41,953 bases of DNA, from assembly GCF_016863515.1 (NCBI RefSeq), contig NZ_BOPA01000049.1, forward strand, positions 1 to 41,953, given 5' to 3'. Positions 1-8,298 of the stretch are shown here, one piece after another; within the stretch, counting starts at the first letter, position 1; every line of letters starts with the position of its first letter. The notes below the pieces were generated by a model. The model ran no database searches. It was not told where the DNA came from and saw only the letters and a list, made by a program, of their open reading frames with translations. Source of the DNA: Micromonospora gifhornensis (lineage in GTDB: Bacteria > Actinomycetota > Actinomycetes > Mycobacteriales > Micromonosporaceae). Position numbers and translations under genes: made by a program.

Positions 1-4
1 CTCC

Positions 5-51
5 GTTCGCGACTGCGGGGCTCGCAAACCCGGCTCACTCCTCGCGCTCAC
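5..51 (-). repeat. 47-nt dispersed repeat, copy A
   Basis: This 47-nt block differs by one base from two tandem copies at 36629-36675 and 36689-36735 (46/47 identity). Read on the minus strand it begins GTGAGCGCGAGGAGTGA and ends with GCAGTCGCGAAC. The TGA stop of paaB (48-50) lies inside its first bases, and a second TGA follows in another frame. It has a short TGCG/CGCA hairpin but no strong stem and no coding potential of its own. Confidence 0.85.
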
Positions 52-335
52 AGGTGGGCCACTCCGTCCGGTACCTCGTAGAAGGTCGGGTGGCGGTAGA
101 TCTTGTCGGCGGCCGGGTCGAAGAAGGCGTCCTTCTCGTCCGGGCTGGACGCGGTGATCGCGCTCGCCGGCACCACCCAGATCGACACGCCCTCCTGGCG
201 ACGGGTGTAGAGATCACGGGCGTTGCGCAGGGCCATCTCGGCGTCGGGCGCGTGCAGGCTGCCCACGTGCGTGTGCGCCAGCCCGCGCCGGGCCCGGACG
301 AAGACCTCCCAGAGGGGGGTGGTGTGCTGGCTCAT
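48..335 (-). CDS. paaB: 1,2-phenylacetyl-CoA epoxidase subunit PaaB
   Basis: A 95-residue protein matching the small PaaB subunit of the cytoplasmic ring-1,2-phenylacetyl-CoA epoxidase, which opens aerobic phenylacetate degradation. It begins MSQHTTPLWEVFVRARRG and carries the PaaB-typical stretches HVGSLHAPDAEMALRNARD and RRQEGVSIWVVP, at about the usual length of 90-100 residues. Its ATG overlaps the TGA of paaA in an ATGA junction (332-335), so translation is probably coupled. PaaB has no catalytic metal; in the family it bridges PaaAC dimers. The stop codon lies inside a dispersed 47-nt repeat. Further paa genes (paaC, D, E) are expected to the left but lie outside the window. Confidence 0.93.
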   Translation of the reverse strand: MSQHTTPLWEVFVRARRGLAHTHVGSLHAPDAEMALRNARDLYTRRQEGVSIWVVPASAITASSPDEKDAFFDPAADKIYRHPTFYEVPDGVAHL

Positions 336-1387
336 GCCGCGACCTTCTCCTTGCTTACCTGCTTGGCCGCGTACGCCGCGGCAGCCTCGCGTACCCAGGC
401 GCCCTCGGCGTGGGCGCGACGACGGTGCTCCATCCGCTGCCGGTTGCACGGCCCGTCGCCGGTGATGACCCGCATCAGCTCGTCGTAGTCGGGCTGGGTG
501 AAGTCGTACGCCTGACGTTCGTCGTTCCAGCGCAGGTCGGGGTCGGGGATGGTCAGCCCGAGCACCTCGGCCTGGCCGACGCACATGTCCACGAAGCGCT
601 GCCGCAGCTCGTCGTTGGAGAAGCGTTTGATCTTCCAGGCCATCGACTGGGCGGAGTGGGTGGAGTCGCTGTCCGGCGGGCCGAACATCGCCAGCGACGG
701 GTACCACCAGCGGTCCAGCGCGTCCTGGGCCATCGTCTTCTGGGCCGGGGTGCCGTGCGCCAGGGTGTGCAGGATCTCGTAGCCCTGCCGCTGGTGGAAC
801 GACTCCTCCTTGCAGACCCGGATCATCGCTCGCGCGTACGGGCCGTAGGAGCAGCGGCAGAGCGGGACCTGGTTGACGATCGCCGCGCCGTCCACCAGCC
901 ATCCGATGGCGCCGACGTCGGCCCAGGTGAGGGTGGGGTAGTTGAAGATCGAGCTGTACTTCTGCCGGCCTTCGAGCAGCAGGTCGACCAACTCGTCCCG
1001 GCTGATGCCGAGGGTTTCCGCCGCGGCGTAGAGGTACAGACCGTGGCCGGCCTCGTCCTGGACCTTGGCCAGCAGGATCGCCTTGCGCTTGAGCGACGGG
1101 GCGCGGCTGATCCAGTTGCCTTCCGGCTGCATCCCGATGATCTCGGAATGCGCGTGCTGGGCGATCTGGCGGATCAACGTCCGCCGGTACGCCTCGGGCA
1201 TCCAGTCACGCGGTTCGATCTTCTGGTCGGCGTCGACGACCTCCGCGAAGTAGGCGGCCAGGTCGACGTCCTGACCCGGGGTGCCCCGGTCTCGTTCCGC
1301 GGCAGCACGCAGCGCCGCCTCTGCCGCTTCGACCTCGCCGAGCAGGCCGCCGGGCGCGTCCTCGCCCGGGAAGTCATTGCCATACAT
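332..1387 (-). CDS. paaA: 1,2-phenylacetyl-CoA epoxidase catalytic subunit PaaA
   Basis: A 351-residue diiron monooxygenase subunit. In the PaaABCE complex it inserts one oxygen atom into phenylacetyl-CoA to give the ring-1,2-epoxide. The ferritin-like carboxylate and histidine ligands are visible as two ExxH motifs, DEAGH (E112, H115) and KEESFH (E195, H198). The length is slightly above the ~310-330 usual for the family because of an acidic N-terminal extension. It is first in the visible operon and overlaps paaB by 4 nt. The ATG at 1387 is preceded by an AT-richer segment (TAACACTTAG on the coding strand) that could hold the promoter; no clear PaaR-type operator was recognised. Confidence 0.95.
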   Translation of the reverse strand: MYGNDFPGEDAPGGLLGEVEAAEAALRAAAERDRGTPGQDVDLAAYFAEVVDADQKIEPRDWMPEAYRRTLIRQIAQHAHSEIIGMQPEGNWISRAPSLKRKAILLAKVQDEAGHGLYLYAAAETLGISRDELVDLLLEGRQKYSSIFNYPTLTWADVGAIGWLVDGAAIVNQVPLCRCSYGPYARAMIRVCKEESFHQRQGYEILHTLAHGTPAQKTMAQDALDRWWYPSLAMFGPPDSDSTHSAQSMAWKIKRFSNDELRQRFVDMCVGQAEVLGLTIPDPDLRWNDERQAYDFTQPDYDELMRVITGDGPCNRQRMEHRRRAHAEGAWVREAAAAYAAKQVSKEKVAA

Positions 1388-1752
1388 GCCCTAAGTGTTA
1401 CAGCTGGCCGCTCAAGAAACCAGAGGGTGTCACAGAAATGCGAAGCGACATCGAGCTACGCAGCGACCACGAAAGGTGACGGTCAGCAACTATGACTTGC
1501 CTCACAAATTTCCCAATAAATGAGCGCAAGAGGCTCACAACCGTTCGTTAACCCGCCTTCGTCGCCGGTTGGCCGGTGTCGAAACCTGGCAACCCGTCGA
1601 TCCGCACGTAGACTTCGCACGTCACACCGATCGGCTGGTGGCAAATCGCCGACCAGAAGAGGGCCAGAGTCCCCCGGCCCGCAGGCGACCCAGGCCGGTC
1701 AGTCCTGGCAACAAGCCGGCCCCCCGGCCTGACATCTGGAGCTCACCCGCTC
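1388..1752. other. Divergent intergenic region paaA / serine hydrolase 1
   Basis: This 365-nt gap separates paaA (minus) from the first serine hydrolase (plus). No convincing ORF or structured RNA was seen. The part near 1485-1555 is distinctly AT-richer than the surroundings (for example CACAAATTTCCCAATAAATG) and probably contains promoters for one or both genes. No palindromic operator matching a known PaaR site was found. Confidence 0.5.
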
Positions 1753-2730
1753 ATGCGACCCCGCGTGGCCATGGTGTTCGCCGTCACAGCACTGGTGCTC
1801 GGCGGCGTCATGCTGGTGCCCGCCGCGTACGCCCGGCTCTCTGCCGGGACGGGCGACGGCGCGGTCGCCAGCGTCGCTGCACCCACCCCGGAACCCCCGC
1901 CACCACCGACCCTGGCGCCGGCCAAGGTATCGGTGAACTTCAAGGGGGAGTTCTTCTCCTGGGCACTCATGGATCGTGAGACGGGCAAGATCTCCGGCTC
2001 GAAGAACATGGCCGCGACCAGTTCCACCGAGTCCATGCTCAAGGCCTGGATCGTCGCCGACTACCTACGCCAGTTGGGCGACAAGGAGCCGTCGGCAGCC
2101 CTGAAGAAGGCCTCCAGCCTGGCCATCCGGGACAGCGACGACGATGCGACGAACGCCGTCTACCGTGCCGCCGGGGGCTCCTACGCGGTGCCGGCCGGCG
2201 GGCAGCCCGGACCGGTGGTCAAGCGGGCAATCAAGATCTGCGGCCTCACCGACACCAAGCGGGGAAACGTTCCCGGCTACGAGGGCTGGTGGAGCTTCAC
2301 CCGGATGTCGCCCCGCGACGCCGTCCGCCTCGGTGACTGCATCGCCGACGGCAAGGCCGCCGGTCCCAAGTGGACCAAGTGGTTGCTCGCCGAGATGAGC
2401 AAGGTACGCGGCAGCACCGCCGCCAAGGATCAACAGGAGCGCTCCGGCGGCGGCCGGTGGGGCATCGTCGACGGCCTGCCCGAGTCGATCCTCAGCCAGG
2501 GTCCGGTAAGCATCAAGAACGGCTGGACACCGCTCAGCTATGACGGCAACTGGCACGTCAACTGCCTTGCGGTGACCGAGAAGTGGAGTCTTGCGGTGAT
2601 GCTTCGCTATCCGTACAGGCAAGGGCTCGACTACGGCTCGGACGTCTGCGCGAGCGTGACGACGCAGCTGGTCACCCCGCAGCCCGGCGGCGCCATCAAG
2701 GTGCCCCAGCAGCCGATCGGCAAGCTCTGA
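1753..2730 (+). CDS. Secreted class A beta-lactamase-fold serine hydrolase (paralogue 1)
   Basis: A 325-residue exported protein: a hydrophobic N-terminal segment (about residues 5-27, signal peptide or anchor), a proline-rich linker with EPPPPPTLAP, then a penicillin-recognising serine hydrolase fold. The active-site SxxK is visible as SMLK (S94, K97), the second motif as SDD (S128-D130, in place of SDN) and the third as KNG (K255-G257, in place of KTG). No ExxLN omega-loop motif equivalent to Glu166 of class A beta-lactamases was found, which argues for a peptidoglycan-binding or PBP-like role rather than resistance. It overlaps its paralogue by 1 nt (TGATG), so the pair is co-translated. 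The substrate is unknown. Confidence 0.8.
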   Translation: MRPRVAMVFAVTALVLGGVMLVPAAYARLSAGTGDGAVASVAAPTPEPPPPPTLAPAKVSVNFKGEFFSWALMDRETGKISGSKNMAATSSTESMLKAWIVADYLRQLGDKEPSAALKKASSLAIRDSDDDATNAVYRAAGGSYAVPAGGQPGPVVKRAIKICGLTDTKRGNVPGYEGWWSFTRMSPRDAVRLGDCIADGKAAGPKWTKWLLAEMSKVRGSTAAKDQQERSGGGRWGIVDGLPESILSQGPVSIKNGWTPLSYDGNWHVNCLAVTEKWSLAVMLRYPYRQGLDYGSDVCASVTTQLVTPQPGGAIKVPQQPIGKL

Positions 2731-3674
2731 TGGCCGGCCACAGCCGCCGCCGCGCACGTACGACGTCGCGATTACGTCTCGTCGCCATCACCTCCGTCCT
2801 GGTCGGTTTGGTCCTGATCTCCTTACGACTGCTGCCCGGCTCGCCGTTCGAATCCACCGCCGCCGCGCAATGGGGACAGGCAGGATCATCGGACAGCCGC
2901 GGCAGCGACCTGACCGATCGCAGCACCCGACCCCCGCCGCCCTCCGCCAGCCCCACACCGCCGCGCGAGCCGCTGCCGTTCGAGGCGAAAGAGCTCGACC
3001 TCGACATCGACGGCTGGTACGCCTGGAGTGTGCTGGACCGCCGGTCGGGCGAGATCATCGGCTCGGACAACATGGACGAGACCAGCACCACGGCTTCCCT
3101 GATCAAGTCCTGGATCGTCGCCGACTTCCTGCGACGCAGTGACGACGCCGGGCAGACCCCGAGCGACGCGAAGCTGGCCGACCTGACGAAAATCATCAGG
3201 GACAGCGACAACGAACGCACCCAGGCGCTGTACACGCAGATCGGCGAATCCGCCTCGATCAAGCGCCTGCTGTCCACCTGCGACCTGACCGACAGCAAGG
3301 TCTCCAGCGACCTCGGGTGGAGCCGCACCGAACTGTCACCCCGGGACGTGGCCCGACTCGGCAACTGCATCGCCGACGGCCGGGCCGCCGGCCCCACCTG
3401 GACGAAGTGGCTGCTCAACGAGATGCGACTGGTACGCGGTGCCGGTGACTTCGGCATCCGCAAGGCGTTCCCGGCCGCCGAGGCCAAGAAGATCGCCATC
3501 AAGAACGGCTGGGTCGACCGGGTGCAGGAGCAGGAGATCCACGTCAACTGCCTGGCCATCGGCGACACCTGGACGATGGGCGTCATGCTCCGCTACCCCA
3601 TCGACAAGGGCTACGACTACGGCATGACCACCTGCCAAAAAATCACCAGAGCCCTCCAAACCCCCACCCCCTAA
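2730..3674 (+). CDS. Secreted class A beta-lactamase-fold serine hydrolase (paralogue 2)
   Basis: A 314-residue tandem duplicate of the preceding gene. It has an Arg-rich N-terminus, one membrane segment (about residues 14-32) and a Ser/Pro-rich linker. The catalytic core has SLIK (S123, K126), a canonical SDN (S159-N161) and KNG (K258-G260). Shared stretches such as LSPRD, NCIADGRAAGPTWTKWLL and KNGW show recent common ancestry with paralogue 1. The omega-loop glutamate of true class A enzymes was again not found. The ATG at 2730 overlaps the upstream TGA. Probably a cell-envelope protein; the enzymatic activity is inferred from the fold only. Confidence 0.8.
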   Translation: MAGHSRRRARTTSRLRLVAITSVLVGLVLISLRLLPGSPFESTAAAQWGQAGSSDSRGSDLTDRSTRPPPPSASPTPPREPLPFEAKELDLDIDGWYAWSVLDRRSGEIIGSDNMDETSTTASLIKSWIVADFLRRSDDAGQTPSDAKLADLTKIIRDSDNERTQALYTQIGESASIKRLLSTCDLTDSKVSSDLGWSRTELSPRDVARLGNCIADGRAAGPTWTKWLLNEMRLVRGAGDFGIRKAFPAAEAKKIAIKNGWVDRVQEQEIHVNCLAIGDTWTMGVMLRYPIDKGYDYGMTTCQKITRALQTPTP

Positions 3675-3700
3675 CCCACCCACCCCCACCGTCGCCCTCC

Positions 3701-3785
3701 GCGCGGTCACCCCGTCGCGCGGTCACCCCTTCGCGGTCACGCCTTCGCGGTCGCGCCTTCGCGGTCGCGCGGTCGCCCCTTCGCC
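3701..3785. repeat. Imperfect GC-rich tandem repeat
   Basis: Repeated variants of CGCGGTCACGCCTTCG / CGCGGTCGCGCCTTCG, with a period of about 15-16 nt, lie between the stop of serine hydrolase 2 and the palindromic repeat. No coding role was seen; it is probably a slippage-prone 3' flanking sequence. Confidence 0.6.
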
Positions 3786-3787
3786 GT

Positions 3788-3856
3788 CGATCTTGCACTT
3801 CTGGTCGCCGACACGCGGCTTATGCCCGAAAAGCGGCGACCGAAAGTGCAAGATCG
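3788..3856. repeat. Palindromic repeat family 1, copy 1 (putative bidirectional terminator)
   Basis: Perfect 13-nt terminal arms CGATCTTGCACTT and AAGTGCAAGATCG enclose a 43-nt centre. In this copy an inner pair GGTCGCCG / CGGCGACC extends the stem to 21 bp broken by a 2-nt internal loop. It lies between two convergent genes (serine hydrolase 2 and mqnA), so it can act as a hairpin for both transcripts. Five further copies share the arms. Confidence 0.85.
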
Positions 3857-3908
3857 CGGAGGTCTTGGGGTGTGAGGGTGTGAGGGCGCGGGGGTGGGGG
3901 GGTTGGGG

Positions 3909-4760
3909 TTAGGGGGTGAAGAAGGTGGGGCCGTGGGGTGGGAGGGCGGGGGTCTGGCCCAGGGCGGTGGCGTGGCGGGCGAACTCGCGGAGGCCCGCTA
4001 CCTGGCGGTCGCCCAGGGAGAAGTCCAGGGCCTCGTAGTAGGAGGCCAGGGTGGCGGCGTCGAAGGGCTCCCAACGGGCCGCCGACTCGACGACCTGGTC
4101 GAGTTCGGCCAGGCAGAGGTCACGCGAGCGCAGGAACGCGTCGTGCACCCCCTTGACCAGGCCGGGGTGGGCGGCGGCGAAGTCGCGACGGGCGGCCCAG
4201 ACGGCGAAGACCATCGGCAGTCCGGTCCACTCCCGCCAGGCCTGACCCAGGTCGGTGACCGTCAGGCCACGGCTGGGTGCCTCGTAGAGGGCGCGCAGGG
4301 CCACGTCACCGATCAGCACCGCCGCGTCCGCCTCCAGCAGCATCTGGGTCAGATCGGGCGGGCATCGGAAGTACTCGGGCTGCACGCCGTACCGCTCGCG
4401 CAGCAGGAGTTGCGCGAGCAGGACTCCGGTCCGCGAGGTGGAGCCGAGGGCCACCCGGGCCCCGTCCAGCTCGGCCAGCGGGCGCGTGCTGACCAGGTTG
4501 ACCGACAGCACGGGGCCGTCGCTGCCGACCGCCAGGTCGGGCAGGAGCAGCAGTTCGTCCGCGTGACGCAGGTACTCGACCAGCGAGATCGGCCCGATGT
4601 CCAGGTCACCGCCGACGAGTGCGGCGTTGAGCCGGTCCGGCGTGTCCTTGTACAGGTCGACGTCGAGCAGGGCACCGGAGCGCATCAGGCCCCAGTAGAT
4701 CGGTAGGCAGTTGAGGAACTGGATGTGCCCGACCCGGGGGCGGGCGACGCGCTCGACCAT
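3909..4760 (-). CDS. mqnA: Menaquinone biosynthesis protein MqnA (chorismate dehydratase)
   Basis: A 283-residue cytoplasmic protein of the MqnA/MqnD periplasmic-binding-like fold. MqnA dehydrates chorismate to 3-enolpyruvylbenzoate, the first committed step of the futalosine route to menaquinone. Family signatures are the N-terminal VGHIQFLNCLPIYWGL, the segment GGDLDIGPISLVEYLRHAD, and LGSTSRTGVLLAQLLL in the substrate cleft. The length is normal. It stands alone, facing serine hydrolase 2 convergently across a palindromic repeat. Upstream of the ATG a TACGGT hexamer sits 6 nt away with no Shine-Dalgarno sequence, suggesting a leaderless transcript. mqnE is 11.5 kb away in the same window. 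Confidence 0.92.
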   Translation of the reverse strand: MVERVARPRVGHIQFLNCLPIYWGLMRSGALLDVDLYKDTPDRLNAALVGGDLDIGPISLVEYLRHADELLLLPDLAVGSDGPVLSVNLVSTRPLAELDGARVALGSTSRTGVLLAQLLLRERYGVQPEYFRCPPDLTQMLLEADAAVLIGDVALRALYEAPSRGLTVTDLGQAWREWTGLPMVFAVWAARRDFAAAHPGLVKGVHDAFLRSRDLCLAELDQVVESAARWEPFDAATLASYYEALDFSLGDRQVAGLREFARHATALGQTPALPPHGPTFFTP

Positions 4761-4766
4761 GCCCCG

Positions 4767-4772
4767 ACCGTA
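4767..4772 (-). promoter_or_regulatory. Candidate -10 of a leaderless mqnA promoter
   Basis: The coding strand reads TACGGT, matching the actinobacterial -10 pattern TAnnnT, and ends 6 nt before the mqnA ATG. This is the spacing expected if transcription starts at or next to the start codon. No Shine-Dalgarno-like sequence is present between them. Confidence 0.45.
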
Positions 4773-5008
4773 TCCCCGTCGCCGCTGACCGGCTCAGCGG
4801 ACCGGCACCGAAGTGGCCAACCCCGCACCAGGTGACCCAGCACCACCCGACGCCGGTACGAAATCCGGTTGCTGCTGACCCGGGGAAGAGTAGGCTTCCT
4901 GTCCCGCCCGACGGCCGCGGTGAGTAGCACCGGAGCGGACGTCCCCCGCGCCGGCCGACAGTCGGAAACGCGAGCGGCAGCCTTCTTCCCGTGTCAAGGA
5001 GTACGTGG

Positions 5009-7348
5009 ATGAGCCTGCACGCCCAACAGCTCCCGCAACCCACGCAACCCACACCGCACCGCCCGCCGACGCTCGACGACGAACTGGCCGCCGAGCAGGC
5101 ACACCTGTCCGACTCCCGAGCCGCGTTGGCCCGGATGCGGGAACGCGCCGAGGCGCTCTTCGCCACAGGCGACAAGGTCGCTGGGGACAGGTACACCGCC
5201 GAGCAGCTCGGCCGTCACCTTGCCCGGCGGGTCGCGGAACTGGCCGACGACCCCCGCACCCCACTCTTCTTCGGTCGTCTCGACTTCGGCAGCACCACCC
5301 CAGCCACCACCGACACCAGCAACACCGCCACCAGCGACCTCGCGACCGCCACCGATACCGCAGCCACCACCGACCTCGACCTCACAGCCACCGCCGACAC
5401 CGGAGCCACCGCCGACACCACGCCCACGAACACCGCCGGCACCGCGGCCACCACCGGCATCGAGGACGGCGACTACACGGAGCAGGCCGCCAGCGCCGGG
5501 TACGGCGAGCACGCCGGACGGCGTTATCACGTCGGGCGCCGGCACGTGACCGACGAGCAGGGCGAACCGCTGGTGCTGGACTGGCGGGCACCGGTATCCC
5601 GGGCGTTCTACCAGGCCAGCGCCCGCGACCCGCAAGGGTTGGCGGTACGGCGTCGGTTCGGGTTCGACAACGGGAGGCTGACCAGCTTCGAGGACGAGCA
5701 CCTGGACCGGGGCGAGGAACTCGGCACCGCCAGCCGGATCCTCACCGCCGAGATCGAGCGGCCCCGGGTGGGGCCGATGCGGGACATCGTCGCCACCATC
5801 CAGCCCGAGCAGGACGAGTTGGTCCGCGCCGACCTGTCCGAGTCGATCTGCGTACAGGGTGCTCCGGGGACCGGGAAGACCGCTGTCGGGTTGCACCGGG
5901 CCGCGTACCTGCTCTATCTGCACCGGGAGCGGTTGCGCCGGTCGAAGGTGCTGGTCGTGGGGCCGAACCGGGCCTTCCTGGCGTACATCGCGGCGGTGCT
6001 GCCCGCCCTCGGTGAAGTGGAGGTCGAGCAGGCGACCGTCGAGGACCTGGTCGACCGGGTGGTGGTGCGGGCGGTGGACCCGCCGGCCGTGGCGGTGATC
6101 AAGCACGACGCCCGGATGGCGGAGGTGCTGCGCCGGGCGGTCGACGCGTACGTCGGTGAGTCGACCGAGCCGATCGTCGTCTCCGACGGCTCGTTCCGTT
6201 GGCGGATCGGGCTGGAGCCGCTGCACCGGCTGGTCCAGGAGACCCGGGCCGAGCAGTTGCCGTACGCCCTCGGTCGGGAGCGGGTGCGCGCCCGGGTGGT
6301 CGGGCTGCTGCAACGGCAGGCGGAGGCCCGGCGGGCGGAATCGCCGAGCGAGGCGTGGCTGCGCCGGATGGGCCGGTCGAAGCCGGTGACGACCTTCCTG
6401 GACGCAGTCTGGCCGGCGTTGACCCCGGACGGGCTGGTGCACGCGCTGCTGGCCGACCCCGCCCGGCTCGCCGCAGCGGCCGACGGCCTGCTCACCCCCG
6501 CCGAGCAGACCCTGCTGACCGGCCAGGACAGCACTCCGACGCCCACCGGCGGCGGCGCACCAGGGAGCAGCAGGCCCCGGTCCGGTACGAAGCTGGGGCG
6601 TACGCCTAAGGCCACCCGGTGGAGCGCCGCCGACGCGGTGTTGATCGACGAGGCGGCCGGGCTGATCGAGCGGCCGGGCAGCTACGGGCATGTGGTGGTC
6701 GACGAGGCGCAGGACCTTTCGGCCATGCAGTGCCGGGTGATCGCTCGGCGCAGCGAGCACGGTTCGCTGACCCTGCTCGGGGACCTGGCCCAGGCGACCG
6801 CGCCGTGGGCGGCCACCGACTGGCGGGTCACCCTTCGTCACCTCGGTAAGCCGGACGCGACGGTGGTGCCGTTGACAGTCGGTTTCCGGGTACCGGCGGA
6901 CGTGCTCGCCTTCGCCAACCGGTTGCTGCCGTCGCTCGCCGTGGACGTACCGCCGGCCGAGTCGTTGCGCCGCGACGGGGTGCTCACGGTGCGTACCGTG
7001 ACGGATCTTGTCGGGGCGACGGTGGCCGAGGTGGGCGCGGCGCTCGCCCACGAGGGGTCGGTCGCGGTGATCGCCGCCGACGACGCGGTGGACCGGCTGG
7101 TCGCGGCGCTGGCGGCGGCCGGCATCGAGACCGCGACCGCCGCCGATGCGGGCGGCGGTCCGCGCGTCACTGTCGTCCCCGCCACCGTGGTCAAGGGCCT
7201 GGAGTACGACCACGTCGTCGTCGTCGAACCGGCCGACATCGTGGCGGCCGAGCCGCGCGGGCTGCACCGGCTCTACGTGGTGCTCACCCGGGCGGTCTCC
7301 CGGATGTCGGTGCTGCACAGCGCGCCACTGCCCGCACCGTTGGGCTGA
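5009..7348 (+). CDS. helR: HelR/HelD-type RNA polymerase recycling ATPase (UvrD-like helicase fold)
   Basis: A 779-residue superfamily-1 ATPase related to HelD and actinobacterial HelR, which release RNA polymerase from stalled or rifamycin-bound complexes. The order is: an N-terminal coiled-coil arm (about 20-85) ending FFGRLDF, an unusual Thr/Ala-rich insertion (about 94-151), the GRRYHVGRRHV...DWRAPVSR region, Walker A GAPGTGKT (284-291), Walker B DEAQD (565-569), and a C-terminal helicase part with KGLEYDHVVVV and YVVLTRA. The ATG at 5009 was chosen over an upstream in-frame GTG because AAGGAG sits 7 nt before it. No rifamycin-associated element was recognised upstream. An ABC exporter follows 32 nt downstream. 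Family assignment is firm; the HelR versus HelD subclass is inferred. Confidence 0.8.
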   Translation: MSLHAQQLPQPTQPTPHRPPTLDDELAAEQAHLSDSRAALARMRERAEALFATGDKVAGDRYTAEQLGRHLARRVAELADDPRTPLFFGRLDFGSTTPATTDTSNTATSDLATATDTAATTDLDLTATADTGATADTTPTNTAGTAATTGIEDGDYTEQAASAGYGEHAGRRYHVGRRHVTDEQGEPLVLDWRAPVSRAFYQASARDPQGLAVRRRFGFDNGRLTSFEDEHLDRGEELGTASRILTAEIERPRVGPMRDIVATIQPEQDELVRADLSESICVQGAPGTGKTAVGLHRAAYLLYLHRERLRRSKVLVVGPNRAFLAYIAAVLPALGEVEVEQATVEDLVDRVVVRAVDPPAVAVIKHDARMAEVLRRAVDAYVGESTEPIVVSDGSFRWRIGLEPLHRLVQETRAEQLPYALGRERVRARVVGLLQRQAEARRAESPSEAWLRRMGRSKPVTTFLDAVWPALTPDGLVHALLADPARLAAAADGLLTPAEQTLLTGQDSTPTPTGGGAPGSSRPRSGTKLGRTPKATRWSAADAVLIDEAAGLIERPGSYGHVVVDEAQDLSAMQCRVIARRSEHGSLTLLGDLAQATAPWAATDWRVTLRHLGKPDATVVPLTVGFRVPADVLAFANRLLPSLAVDVPPAESLRRDGVLTVRTVTDLVGATVAEVGAALAHEGSVAVIAADDAVDRLVAALAAAGIETATAADAGGGPRVTVVPATVVKGLEYDHVVVVEPADIVAAEPRGLHRLYVVLTRAVSRMSVLHSAPLPAPLG

Positions 7349-7380
7349 CCGGCGTATTGCCACCACCCGGTGAACCGAGA

Positions 7381-8286
7381 ATGATCAATATCGTGGAAAG
7401 AGACATCCTCGCCCGTGCCGAGCGGGTCAGCCGCCGGTACGGCGACGTCCTCGCCCTGGACCAGGTCGACCTTGAGGTACGGGCCGGTGAGCTGGTCGGC
7501 CTGCTGGGGCCCAACGGTGCCGGCAAGAGCACCCTGATCAGTCTGCTGGTCGGGCTGCGTAAGCCCAGCTCGGGGCGGGTGGAACTCAACGGCGGTGACC
7601 CGCGTGACCCGGCGAGTCGGCGGCAGATCGGCGTCACCCCGCAGGAGACCGGGCTGCCCGGCACGCTGCGGGTCGGCGAGGTGGTCGACTTCGTCTCGGC
7701 CCACTACCCGGACCCGGTGCCCCGGGGCGACCTGCTCGACCGGTTCGGCCTGGCAGACCTGGTCCGGCGGCAGTGCGGCGGGCTGTCCGGTGGACAGAAG
7801 CGCCGGCTCGCGGTGGCGCTGGCCTTCGTCGGTCGCCCCCGGTTGGTGGTGCTCGACGAGCCCACGACCGGACTGGACGTGGAGGCCCGCCACACCCTGT
7901 GGGAAGCCATCCGGGCGTTCCACGCCGACGGCGGCACGGTGCTGCTGAGCAGCCACTACCTGGAAGAGGTGGAGGCGCTGGCCCGGCGGGTGGTGGTGAT
8001 CGGCCAGGGACGGGTGCTCGCCGACGACACCGTCGACGCGGTCCGGGCCGTGGTCGGCGTACGCCGGGTGAGCCTGACCGCCGAGACGCTGCCCCCGCTG
8101 CCGGGGGTGGTACGCACCGAGCACGTCGACGGCCGCACCCACCTGCTCACCGCCGACGCCGACCAACTGGTGCGGGACCTGGTCGCCAGCGGAGTCGACT
8201 TCCGTGACCTGGAGGTGCGCCCGACCTCGCTGGAAGAGGCGTTCCTGGCCATCACCGCCACCGACGCCGCGCCAGCCGCCGCCTGA
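7381..8286 (+). CDS. ABC transporter ATP-binding protein (ABC-2 exporter type)
   Basis: An ATPase subunit of about 301 residues that powers the permease encoded 12 nt downstream. Visible motifs are Walker A GPNGAGKST, the signature LSGGQKRRL, Walker B LVVLDEPTTGLD with the D-loop, and the switch SSH. A C-terminal extension of about 80 residues after the switch is typical of DrrA/CcmA-like drug-export ATPases. The ATG at 7381 was chosen; an in-frame ATG at 7357 or a GTG at 7393 are alternatives because no strong ribosome-binding site is seen. It follows the HelR-like gene closely, so co-expression with an antibiotic-response gene is possible. The substrate is unknown. Confidence 0.9.
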   Translation: MINIVERDILARAERVSRRYGDVLALDQVDLEVRAGELVGLLGPNGAGKSTLISLLVGLRKPSSGRVELNGGDPRDPASRRQIGVTPQETGLPGTLRVGEVVDFVSAHYPDPVPRGDLLDRFGLADLVRRQCGGLSGGQKRRLAVALAFVGRPRLVVLDEPTTGLDVEARHTLWEAIRAFHADGGTVLLSSHYLEEVEALARRVVVIGQGRVLADDTVDAVRAVVGVRRVSLTAETLPPLPGVVRTEHVDGRTHLLTADADQLVRDLVASGVDFRDLEVRPTSLEEAFLAITATDAAPAAA

Positions 8287-8298
8287 GGGGATCTCGAC

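Noticed and set aside
1388..1752. PaaR-type operator in front of paaA
   Set aside because: No palindrome of the expected ACCGNNCGNNCGGT type is present; AACCGTTCGTTAACC near 1540 is too degenerate.
2846..2855. GTTCGAATCC, identical to a tRNA T-loop motif
   Set aside because: It lies inside the second serine hydrolase gene, and no acceptor, D or anticodon stems could be formed around it.
4761..5008. Rifamycin-associated element upstream of the helR-like gene
   Set aside because: Only a weak GGAAG / CTTCC inverted repeat (4884-4899) was seen, which does not match the element as I know it.
4994..7366. 790-residue open frame antisense to the helR-like gene
   Set aside because: It has the composition of a high-GC shadow frame (Arg/Gly/His-rich, no motifs) and the sense protein has full family motifs.
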